From Flavobacteriales bacterium (lineage in GTDB: Bacteria; Bacteroidota; Bacteroidia; Flavobacteriales_D; Crocinitomicaceae): a stretch of DNA of 43,489 nucleotides. Location of the stretch: assembly GCA_947491305.1 (NCBI GenBank), contig CANLIL010000018.1:1-43489 (forward strand). Reading direction: 5' to 3'. The notes under the pieces are model-generated. The model did not search any database, was not told where the DNA came from, and was given only the letters and a program-made list of their open reading frames with translations. Below, in pieces: positions 33,193 to 40,790 of this stretch; position 1 is the stretch's first letter; each line of letters starts with the position of its first letter. Both the position numbers and the translations under genes were made by a program.

Positions 33193-34362
33193 GTGAAAAC
33201 TGTTCAAATTCACCGCAATAAAGTTGACGCCATTTTAAGAAGACATCCATGGGTGTTTTCTGGAGCAATTACATCAGATACGGATACTTTTAGCGATGGT
33301 GAAATCGTTACAGTAATTGATTCAAAAAATAATTTCTTGGCGCGTGGCCATTTTCAACATGCAACAATAGCAGTAAGGGTTTTAACCTTTGATGATGATG
33401 CGTTGGATCAAGTGTTTTTTAACGATAAAATTTCAAAAGCGGTTCAAGTTAGAATGAGTTTGAATTTAATCACTAAAGAAAATACAATTTGCCGTTTAAT
33501 TCATGGAGAAGGTGATTCTTTACCCGGATTAATTGTCGATTATTACAATGGTGTTGCTGTTGTTCAATGTCACAGTATTGGAATGTACAATTCACTTGCA
33601 TTAATTACCGAAGGCTTAAAAAAAGCGTTGGGTAAAAAGCTAAGTGCTATTTATTCTAAATCATCGGACACGCTTCCAACACGAACAGAAGTTGAAGATG
33701 CTTATGTTTTTGGAACATGCGAAACACCTCATCAAGCTTTGGAACATGGTGTGAAAATCAACATTGATTGGGTAAATGGTCAAAAAACAGGATTTTTTAT
33801 CGATCAACGAGAAAATCGCTATTTATTAGGTAAATATGCGCAAGGAAAAAAAGTATTGAATACCTTTTGTTACTCTGGTGGTTTTAGTTTATTGGCTTTA
33901 AAAAACAATGCAACCTTGGTTCATTCGTTGGATAGTTCAAAAAAAGCAATTGCATTAACCGATGAAAATATTGCGTTGAATAATTTCAATGAACGTCATG
34001 CATCTATTGTAGCTGACGCGATGGAATACATGAAAGATTTACCGGAAGATTATGACATTATTGTTTTAGATCCGCCCGCTTTTGCGAAACACCGAGACAA
34101 ACGTCACAAAGCAATTCAGGGATACAAACGCTTAAACGCACATGCCATTCGTCAAATTAAACCTGGAGGACTGATTTTCACCTTTTCTTGTTCGCAAGTA
34201 GTTGACAAAAATATGTTTACGAATACAATTATTGCTGCAGCGATAGAATCTGGAAGAAATGTGCGTATAATCGAACAATTACATCAACCAGCGGATCATC
34301 CAATCAATGCGTTTCATCCTGAGGGAGAATATTTGAAAGGACTCGTAATTCAAGTTGATTAA
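33193..34362 (+). CDS. rlmI: RlmI-like 23S rRNA cytosine-5 methyltransferase
   Basis: A class I SAM-dependent rRNA methyltransferase of 389 residues with an N-terminal PUA domain ('RRHPWVFSGAIT', 'FLARGHFQHATIAVRVLTF'), as in RlmI, which makes m5C1962 in E. coli 23S rRNA. The middle has 'GDSLPGLIVDYYNGVAVVQC' and 'GFFIDQRENRYLLGKYA'. The SAM site is 'VLNTFCYSGGFSLLALKN', and the catalytic block is 'DIIVLDPPAFAKHRDKRHKA' with 'IFTFSCSQVV'. I placed the start at the GTG at 33193, since the promoter box lies downstream of the earlier ATG. The MATE gene begins on the last base of the stop. Confidence 0.9.
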   Translation: MKTVQIHRNKVDAILRRHPWVFSGAITSDTDTFSDGEIVTVIDSKNNFLARGHFQHATIAVRVLTFDDDALDQVFFNDKISKAVQVRMSLNLITKENTICRLIHGEGDSLPGLIVDYYNGVAVVQCHSIGMYNSLALITEGLKKALGKKLSAIYSKSSDTLPTRTEVEDAYVFGTCETPHQALEHGVKINIDWVNGQKTGFFIDQRENRYLLGKYAQGKKVLNTFCYSGGFSLLALKNNATLVHSLDSSKKAIALTDENIALNNFNERHASIVADAMEYMKDLPEDYDIIVLDPPAFAKHRDKRHKAIQGYKRLNAHAIRQIKPGGLIFTFSCSQVVDKNMFTNTIIAAAIESGRNVRIIEQLHQPADHPINAFHPEGEYLKGLVIQVD

Positions 34363-35696
34363 TGCTGAATTTAAACTACAAAACAATTCTAAAAGTTGCG
34401 TTGCCTTTAATGGCTTCTAGTTTTATTCAATCAATTGTATTGTTAACCGATGCTGCGTTTATTAGTCGCTACGATAAAACATCGCTTTCATTTGATGCGG
34501 TTGGAAATGGTGGATTGATTTACATCACTATGTTTATGGCTTTAGTTGGATTAAGTGATGGCTCACAAATAATTATTGCGCGTAGAATTGGACAAAACAA
34601 TACGAACGCTATCGGACGAATTTTTGGAACTTCAATCATTGCGCATTTGTGTTTAGCCTTGCTATTATTTTTGTTCATTCAATTCGTAATGCCTGATTTT
34701 TTAATGAGTTATTCTAAACACAAAGATTTGGGTCGCTTACAACTAGATTTTATTTCCATTCGAAGTTATGCACTCTTCTTTGCCTTATTCACACTTTCCA
34801 TTCAAGCTTTCTTTCTTGCCAACGGTAAAACGTGGGTTGTATTAATTGCAGCCTTAATCAATGCAAGTTCTAATATTGTTTTAGATTACGCTTTAATATT
34901 TGGGAAATTAGGTCTTCCAGAAATGGGTTTGAAAGGTGCTGCATGGGCTAATACAATTAGCGATGGCCTAGCAATGACCTTTTTGGTTATTTTCATCATC
35001 TTCTCAGCAGAACGAAAATCCATGCAATTGTTTAAACACTTTTCGTTCAATTTTAAATCTTTTTTAGAATTGTTTAAAGTGGGGAGTCCGTTGATGCTTC
35101 AAAGTTTTATTGCACTTGCAACTTGGACCGTTTTCTTTACGTGGATTGAACAAATGGGGAAATTTGAATTAACCGTTTCACAAAACATTCGATCGATTTA
35201 TTTCTTAGCATTTGTGCCAATTTTTGGATTCTCAGCTACAACAAAAACATATATTTCTCAATATATCGGAAGAAAAGAATTTGATTCTTTAAAAAGGATT
35301 CAAAAACGCATTCAATTACTAACGTTATTATTTTTGTTCTTCTTTTTTCACGGAGCGTTATTGTATCCAGAAGTACTGATAAAAATGGTGAATCCAAATG
35401 AACTTTATACTGCACGAAGTGCTGAAATTCTTCGATTTGTAGCTATTTCTATATTTCTATATGGAACGGTTAGTGTCTATTTTCAAACCATCAATGGAAG
35501 TGGGAATACGATGGCTTCCTTTATAATAGAAGTAATTTGTGTAGGTGTGTACATGATTTCTGCATTTTTATTTATTAAAGTTTTTGAATTCGATATTTTT
35601 TGGATTTGGTCCGTTGAATATATTTACTTTGGAATGTTAGGTTTCCTTTCTATTGGTTACCTTTATTTCTTTAAATGGCAGAAAAAAATTGTATGA
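34362..35696 (+). CDS. MATE family efflux transporter
   Basis: An inner-membrane multidrug/toxic-compound exporter of 444 residues with about 12 hydrophobic segments, organised as two similar halves. 'ILKVALPLMASSFIQSIVLL' and 'LTDAAFISRY' form the family start. 'VGLSDGSQIIIARRIGQNN' is the conserved first-half loop, and 'FKVGSPLMLQSFIALATWTV' starts the second half. It couples drug export to Na+ or H+; the substrate is unknown. Its start shares one base with the rlmI stop (TAATG) and its end overlaps fmt by 4 nt (ATGA), so the three genes form a tight operon. Confidence 0.92.
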   Translation: MLNLNYKTILKVALPLMASSFIQSIVLLTDAAFISRYDKTSLSFDAVGNGGLIYITMFMALVGLSDGSQIIIARRIGQNNTNAIGRIFGTSIIAHLCLALLLFLFIQFVMPDFLMSYSKHKDLGRLQLDFISIRSYALFFALFTLSIQAFFLANGKTWVVLIAALINASSNIVLDYALIFGKLGLPEMGLKGAAWANTISDGLAMTFLVIFIIFSAERKSMQLFKHFSFNFKSFLELFKVGSPLMLQSFIALATWTVFFTWIEQMGKFELTVSQNIRSIYFLAFVPIFGFSATTKTYISQYIGRKEFDSLKRIQKRIQLLTLLFLFFFFHGALLYPEVLIKMVNPNELYTARSAEILRFVAISIFLYGTVSVYFQTINGSGNTMASFIIEVICVGVYMISAFLFIKVFEFDIFWIWSVEYIYFGMLGFLSIGYLYFFKWQKKIV

Positions 35697-36649
35697 TTAG
35701 TAAAGATTTCAAAATTGTATTTATGGGCACGCCCGATTTTGCGGTAACTATATTAGCAAAGTTAGTAGCTGAATCTTGCTCTATTGTTTGTGTAATTACT
35801 GCGCCAGACAAACCAGCTGGAAGAGGTCAACACATTCAAAAAAGTGCTGTTAAACAATTTGCCGAATCAAATGAATTAACACTTTTGCAACCAGCCAATT
35901 TAAAAGATGAAAATTTCATAACAGAATTAAAAGCATTTAATGCAGATTTATTTGTTGTAGTTGCTTTTAGAATGCTTCCAGAAGTTGTTTGGTCAATGCC
36001 CCCAAAAGGAACCATTAATTTACATGCTTCCCTCCTACCAAATTACAGAGGTGCAGCACCAATAAACTGGGCGATTATTAATGGTGAAAAAGAAACTGGT
36101 GTCACTACGTTCTTTATTGAGAAAGAAATTGATACAGGAAATGTTATTGAACGATCTGCGCTTGTCATCAATGAAAATGAAACAGTTGGCGAATTACACG
36201 ATCGTTTAATGAAATTAGGTGCTGATGTAAGTTATTCAACAATTGTGAAAATTGCAAATAACACTGCAACAGCCATTGATCAATTACAATTGACACATGA
36301 CGGGATAAAAAATGCACCAAAAATTTTCAAAGAAGATTGTTTAATCAATTGGAAACAACCCATGGATGTAATTCATGATTTCATCAGAGGACTTTCTCCG
36401 TACCCAGCTGCTTGGTGTAAATTGCATCATGAAACAAAAGACGAACTAAAAACCTTTAAGTTATTCAGAAGTGAAAAAACGACACTACCAGTCAACGGAG
36501 AAACAATAAAACGAGACGAAACTGGTTTGCTATTTCCATGCAAAGATTTCTATGTTCGAATTACAGAATTACAAATGGAAGGCAAGCGAAAAATGAACTT
36601 TAAAGAATTTCTTGCAGGCAATCCCTGTGAAGAATGGAAAATTATATAA
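35693..36649 (+). CDS. fmt: Methionyl-tRNA formyltransferase
   Basis: Formylates the initiator Met-tRNA with 10-formyl-tetrahydrofolate. It has 318 residues. 'KIVFMGTPDFAVTIL' is the family start and 'INLHASLLPNYRGAAPINWA' holds the conserved HxSLLPxxRGxAP catalytic and tRNA-binding loop. 'ETGVTTFFIEKEIDTGNVI' with the catalytic Asp follows. The C-terminal domain (about 205-318) binds tRNA. I chose the ATG at 35693 because it gives an ATGA overlap with the MATE gene and the standard family start; an ATG six codons upstream exists. Confidence 0.96.
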   Translation: MISKDFKIVFMGTPDFAVTILAKLVAESCSIVCVITAPDKPAGRGQHIQKSAVKQFAESNELTLLQPANLKDENFITELKAFNADLFVVVAFRMLPEVVWSMPPKGTINLHASLLPNYRGAAPINWAIINGEKETGVTTFFIEKEIDTGNVIERSALVINENETVGELHDRLMKLGADVSYSTIVKIANNTATAIDQLQLTHDGIKNAPKIFKEDCLINWKQPMDVIHDFIRGLSPYPAAWCKLHHETKDELKTFKLFRSEKTTLPVNGETIKRDETGLLFPCKDFYVRITELQMEGKRKMNFKEFLAGNPCEEWKII

Positions 36650-36682
36650 ATAAAGACCCGCTACAGCTTAGCAAAATGACTG

Positions 36683-36710
36683 AAAAACCTATAAAAAATA
36701 GGGTTTTAGG
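36683..36710 (+). terminator. Weak hairpin after fmt
   Basis: AAAACCTAT and ATAGGGTTTT can pair with one bulged base around an A-rich loop. The T-run after it is short, so termination is uncertain. Confidence 0.3.
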
Positions 36711-36770
36711 CCTTGGTTATTAACAAAACACCTCATTTTTCAACAAAATTGCACTTTTTTTGGCATAATC

Positions 36771-36785
36771 ACTTGTATGGCAAGT
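36771..36785. promoter_or_regulatory. Inverted repeat overlapping the -33 element of the HU gene
   Basis: ACTTG-TATGG-CAAGT is a 5-bp inverted repeat with a 5-nt spacer. Its left arm contains the -33 TTG. It may be an operator for HU autoregulation or another regulator; this is inference. Confidence 0.35.
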
Positions 36786-36802
36786 ATATTCAGATATATT
36801 TG
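36773..36802 (+). promoter_or_regulatory. Promoter of the HU gene
   Basis: TTG at 36773-36775 and TATATTTG at 36795-36802, 19 nt apart, match the Bacteroidota consensus perfectly. The 5' leader would be about 35 nt. Confidence 0.72.
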
Positions 36803-36841
36803 TTTCGATAATTTATTTGAAACATTTAAAAACTCAAAACT

Positions 36842-37114
36842 ATGAACAAAGCAGAATTAATTGATGCTATCGCATCAGAGGCTGGATTAACAAAAGCAGA
36901 TGCTAAAAAAGCATTAGATGGATTTGTAAATGCTACAGCTGGAGCATTGAAAAAAGGAGACAGAATTTCTTTAGTTGGATTTGGATCTTTCTCTGTAACT
37001 AACAGAGCAGCAAGAACAGGACGTAACCCACAAACTGGAAAAGAAATCAAAATCGCTGCTAAAAACGTTGTACGTTTCAAAGCTGGTGCTGAACTTTCTG
37101 GAAAAGTTAACTAA
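36842..37114 (+). CDS. hup: HU-family nucleoid DNA-binding protein
   Basis: A 90-residue histone-like protein that bends and packages DNA as a dimer. 'MNKAELIDAIASEAGLTKAD' and 'AKKALDGFVNATAGALKKGD' make the helical dimer part. 'ISLVGFGSFSVTNRAARTGR' and 'NPQTGKEIKIAAKNVVRFKA' form the beta arms with the conserved RNPQTGxxI proline that intercalates into DNA. It is single, flanked by a strong promoter and terminator, as expected for an abundant protein. Confidence 0.97.
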   Translation: MNKAELIDAIASEAGLTKADAKKALDGFVNATAGALKKGDRISLVGFGSFSVTNRAARTGRNPQTGKEIKIAAKNVVRFKAGAELSGKVN

Positions 37115-37138
37115 TTCTTTTATCTTTAAAAGAAACAG

Positions 37139-37170
37139 AAAAGGAGAATCAATTGATTCTCCTTTTTTTA
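37139..37170. terminator. Bidirectional terminator between HU and the sigma factor gene
   Basis: AAAAGGAGAATCAATTGATTCTCCTTTTTTTA is dominated by the palindrome GGAGAATCAATTGATTCTCC, with A/T runs on both sides. It can end the plus-strand HU transcript and the minus-strand sigma factor transcript. Confidence 0.88.
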
Positions 37171-37195
37171 TGCTTAAATTTTTATATTAAACTTC

Positions 37196-37792
37196 TTAAT
37201 ATTCGATACAAATATTATTTTGATCTATTATTTTTCGAATATTCATTAACGCATATCGCATTCTCCCTAATGCTGTGTTGATACTGATATCTTCTATCTC
37301 CGCAATTTCTTTGAAAGACATGTCTTGAAAAATGCGCATTTGAATGATGCTTTTTTGTGCTGCAGGTAAATAGTCAATCAAATGTACCATTTGACTTTCG
37401 ATCTCATCTGTTATCAATTTTTCTTGCACGTTTTTATCCGTTTGAGAAAGTGTATTAAAGATCGAGTAATCATCTTTCAATGAAGTAGATTCTGAAACCA
37501 TCTTCACACGACTCGTTCTTCTGAAATGATCAATAACAAGATTGTGTGCAATACGCATGGCCCAAGGTAAAAACTTACCTTCTTCGTTGTACTCACCCAA
37601 ACGAAATTTATTAATAACTTTAATAAAAGTTTCTTGAAAAATATCTTCTGTCAAATCGTGACAACGCACTTTCATATAAACAAATCGAAAAATTTTGTCT
37701 TTATGACGCATTAATAACGTTTCAAATGCTTTTTCTTTACCAGAGATATACAATGTAATTAACTCACGGTCATCCATACGCTTCAATTCCAT
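37196..37792 (-). CDS. ECF-type RNA polymerase sigma factor
   Basis: A 198-residue sigma-70 family factor of the ECF type. Region 2 spans about 20-90: 'FETLLMRHKDKIFRFVYMKV' and 'LTEDIFQETFIKVINKF' with the usual D-x-x-Q-E-x-F. 'LPWAMRIAHNLVIDHFRR' is the -10 recognition helix. Region 4 is 'MSFKEIAEIEDISINTALGR' near the C-terminus, a helix-turn-helix. No anti-sigma gene is adjacent, unlike many Bacteroidota ECF/FecR pairs. It is divergent from uvrA across about 200 nt of very AT-rich DNA. Its regulon is unknown. Confidence 0.93.
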   Translation of the reverse strand: MELKRMDDRELITLYISGKEKAFETLLMRHKDKIFRFVYMKVRCHDLTEDIFQETFIKVINKFRLGEYNEEGKFLPWAMRIAHNLVIDHFRRTSRVKMVSESTSLKDDYSIFNTLSQTDKNVQEKLITDEIESQMVHLIDYLPAAQKSIIQMRIFQDMSFKEIAEIEDISINTALGRMRYALMNIRKIIDQNNICIEY

Positions 37793-37973
37793 AACGTTTA
37801 TTTTTTGTTAAAATCAGAATTTAAAAAGCGTAAAAATGTTTTATAGGCGAACTTATTTTTGAGTTATAAGGCTAAATTACAATTTATTTTTTATTCGTTA
37901 CACTTTTTCTAAAAAAATATTATATTATTTTTTTATATTCTATTATAAACACAAATATGATCGAAGTTGTTTT

Positions 37974-37981
37974 TATCTTTG
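37974..37981 (+). promoter_or_regulatory. -7 box of uvrA
   Basis: TATCTTTG matches TAnnTTTG exactly, 17 nt before the ATG at 37999. The upstream DNA is almost pure A/T and shows no correctly placed TTG. Confidence 0.55.
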
Positions 37982-37998
37982 AACTTTCTAAATAGACA

Positions 37999-40782
37999 AT
38001 GGCAAAACAACAATTTATTGAAATAAAAGGAGCGCGCGTTCACAATCTTAAGAACATTGATGTGACTATTCCACATGGCAAAATGACTGTTATAACAGGA
38101 CTTTCAGGCTCAGGAAAATCTTCTTTAGCTTTTGATACACTTTTTGCTGAAGGTCAACGCCGTTATATTGAAAGTTTATCTTCTTATGCACGTCAATTTT
38201 TAGGAAAATTAAATAAACCAGAAACAGATTACATTAAAGGTATTTCACCCGCAATTGCTATTGAACAAAAAGTAATTTCAAGTAATCCTCGATCAACAAT
38301 TGGAACAACAACAGAAATTTATGATTATTTAAAAATATTATTTGCACGTGTTGGTCGCACATTTTCACCTATTTCAGGGAATGAAGTGAAAAAAGACACT
38401 GTTTCTGATGTGATTAATTTATTGCGAACGTTTGAAGAAGGAACACGTGCTTTAATCTGTTGTCCAATTTTAGGTTTTGAAAAATATGGAAATCAAAAAC
38501 AATTGGAGTTGTTAAAACAACAAGGTTTTACACGTATCCTGATTGATAATGACCTTTTTTTAATTGAAGATTGCTTAAAAGAACTTCCAAAAGAATGTGA
38601 AAAAGCGCAATTAGTTTTAGATCGAATTGCAATTCTTATGACGGAAGAAAATGAAGCGCGTTATGCTGATTCTATTCAACTAGCCTTTATTGAAGGAAAT
38701 GGATCATGTTCAATTCATCCAATTGATTCAACAAAAAAATATGATTTTTCAAATCGTTTTGAATTAGACGGACAAGAATTTCAAGAACCTAGCGGGCATT
38801 TTTTTACTTTCAATAATCCATATGGTGCTTGTAAAACATGTGAAGGATTTGGTCAAGTAATTGGAATTGATCCGAATTTAGTTATTCCAAATAAAAATTT
38901 AAGTGTTTTTGAAGGAGCCATTGCACCTTGGAAAGGCGACGTAATGGGTGAATATTTGAATGAATTGATTTATTCAGCAAAAAAATACGATTTCCCAATT
39001 CACCGACCAATTGCAGATTTAACGGAAAAAGAACTTCAGCTTCTTTGGAATGGAAATAGTCATTTCACAGGTATTCGACCATTTTTTAAATTTGTAGAAA
39101 GTCAAACATATAAAATTCAATACCGCGTAATGCTTTCGCGTTATCGTGGGAAAACTGCTTGTCCAGATTGCCACGGGACACGCTTGCGAAAAGATGCCAA
39201 TTATGTTAAAATTGACCAACATTCTATAACAGACATTGTACTATTACCTATTGATGAGAGTTTACGTTTTTTTAAGAACTTAAAATTAAATAACTACGAT
39301 CAACAAGTTTCAAAGCGTATTTTACCTGAAATAACGAATCGTTTACAATTTTTACAAAATGTTGGTTTAGGTTATTTAACCTTAAACAGAGCTTCTAATT
39401 CCTTATCGGGAGGAGAATCTCAACGTATTAATTTGGCAACTTCATTAGGAAGTACGCTGGTCGGTTCTATGTACATTTTAGACGAACCTTCGATTGGTTT
39501 ACATCCAAAAGATACACAACGCTTGATTCGTGTATTGCATGACTTACGCGACGCTGGAAATACCGTAATCGTTGTCGAACACGAAGAGGAAATGATGAAA
39601 GCAGCCGATGAAATTTTAGACATTGGTCCTTTTGCTGGTTCGTATGGTGGTGAAGTCGTTTTTCAAGGAAAACATGCAGAATTGATTCAAGCGAAGAATA
39701 GTTTGACAGCAGATTATTTAACGCACAAAAAGCAAATTCCAATTCCTACAAAAAGAAGAAAAACGCACAACAAAATTACGATTACTGGCGCGCGACAATA
39801 CAATTTAAAAAACATCAGCGTTTCCATTCCTTTGCACAATTTGGTTTGTGTAACAGGAGTTAGTGGTTCTGGTAAATCAACGTTGATTCGAGAATTGGTG
39901 TATCCTGCTATTCGTAAACATTTAGGTGTTTTTGGCGATAGCATAGGTGAGTTTGGAGAACTTTCGGGCGATTTAAAATTGATCAAACACATAGAATTTA
40001 TTGATCAAAATCCAATTGGAAAATCTTCTCGAAGCAATCCAATAACCTATGTTAAAGCATTTGATGATATTCGTGAATTATTTGCGAAACAAGCATTGGC
40101 AAAAATGCGCGGATACAAACCAGGATTTTTCTCATTCAACGTTGAAGGTGGACGCTGTGAAATGTGTGAAGGAGAAGGCGAAATCACGGTTGGAATGCAG
40201 TTCATGGCGGATGTACATTTAGCCTGTGAAACGTGTGAAGGAAGACGCTACAAGCAAGAAACGCTCGAAGTTACTTACCGCGGAATTTCCATTGCTGATT
40301 TATTGGAAATGGACATTCAAGATGCACTTGATTTCTTCAAAGCTGGAACCGAAAAATTGGAAGCTAAAATCGTCGAGAAAATGCAACCCTTGTTTGATGT
40401 AGGTTTGGGTTATTTAAAAGTTGGACAATCTTCCAGTACCTTGAGTGGCGGAGAAGCGCAACGCATCAAATTGGCATCGTTTTTATCCAAAGGAATTAAC
40501 GCACCTTCTACCCTTTTTATTTTTGACGAACCTACAACAGGATTACATTTTCATGACATTGATAAATTAATTATTGCATTTAATTCATTAATTGATGCAG
40601 GACATTCCATTATCGTTATTGAACACAATACAGAAGTCATCAAATGTGCGGATTGGGTCATCGATTTAGGTCCTGAAGGTGGTAAAAATGGCGGGAATAT
40701 TTTATTTGAAGGTACGCCTGACGCTTTAATTCAACTCGAAAACAATGATACAGGTAAATTTTTAAAACTAGCATTTAATTAA
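37999..40782 (+). CDS. uvrA: Excinuclease ABC subunit A
   Basis: The damage-sensing ATPase of nucleotide excision repair. It has 927 residues, near the usual 940. The tandem ABC layout is complete. The first Walker A is '[20 protein letters not shown]' and is followed by '[16 protein letters not shown]'. Zinc-binding CxxC pairs are at '[10 protein letters not shown]' with 'CPDCHGTRL', and '[11 protein letters not shown]' with '[11 protein letters not shown]'. The first signature is '[19 protein letters not shown]'. The second Walker A is '[18 protein letters not shown]', and the second signature '[20 protein letters not shown]'. The class is UvrA1. The next gene starts 8 nt downstream. Confidence 0.98.
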   Translation: MAKQQFIEIKGARVHNLKNIDVTIPHGKMTVITGLSGSGKSSLAFDTLFAEGQRRYIESLSSYARQFLGKLNKPETDYIKGISPAIAIEQKVISSNPRSTIGTTTEIYDYLKILFARVGRTFSPISGNEVKKDTVSDVINLLRTFEEGTRALICCPILGFEKYGNQKQLELLKQQGFTRILIDNDLFLIEDCLKELPKECEKAQLVLDRIAILMTEENEARYADSIQLAFIEGNGSCSIHPIDSTKKYDFSNRFELDGQEFQEPSGHFFTFNNPYGACKTCEGFGQVIGIDPNLVIPNKNLSVFEGAIAPWKGDVMGEYLNELIYSAKKYDFPIHRPIADLTEKELQLLWNGNSHFTGIRPFFKFVESQTYKIQYRVMLSRYRGKTACPDCHGTRLRKDANYVKIDQHSITDIVLLPIDESLRFFKNLKLNNYDQQVSKRILPEITNRLQFLQNVGLGYLTLNRASNSLSGGESQRINLATSLGSTLVGSMYILDEPSIGLHPKDTQRLIRVLHDLRDAGNTVIVVEHEEEMMKAADEILDIGPFAGSYGGEVVFQGKHAELIQAKNSLTADYLTHKKQIPIPTKRRKTHNKITITGARQYNLKNISVSIPLHNLVCVTGVSGSGKSTLIRELVYPAIRKHLGVFGDSIGEFGELSGDLKLIKHIEFIDQNPIGKSSRSNPITYVKAFDDIRELFAKQALAKMRGYKPGFFSFNVEGGRCEMCEGEGEITVGMQFMADVHLACETCEGRRYKQETLEVTYRGISIADLLEMDIQDALDFFKAGTEKLEAKIVEKMQPLFDVGLGYLKVGQSSSTLSGGEAQRIKLASFLSKGINAPSTLFIFDEPTTGLHFHDIDKLIIAFNSLIDAGHSIIVIEHNTEVIKCADWVIDLGPEGGKNGGNILFEGTPDALIQLENNDTGKFLKLAFN

Positions 40783-40790
40783 AAATCAAT

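Noticed and set aside
39019-39992. Several minus-strand frames inside uvrA
   Set aside because: They are opposite a fully conserved gene, have no start context and show no recognisable motifs.
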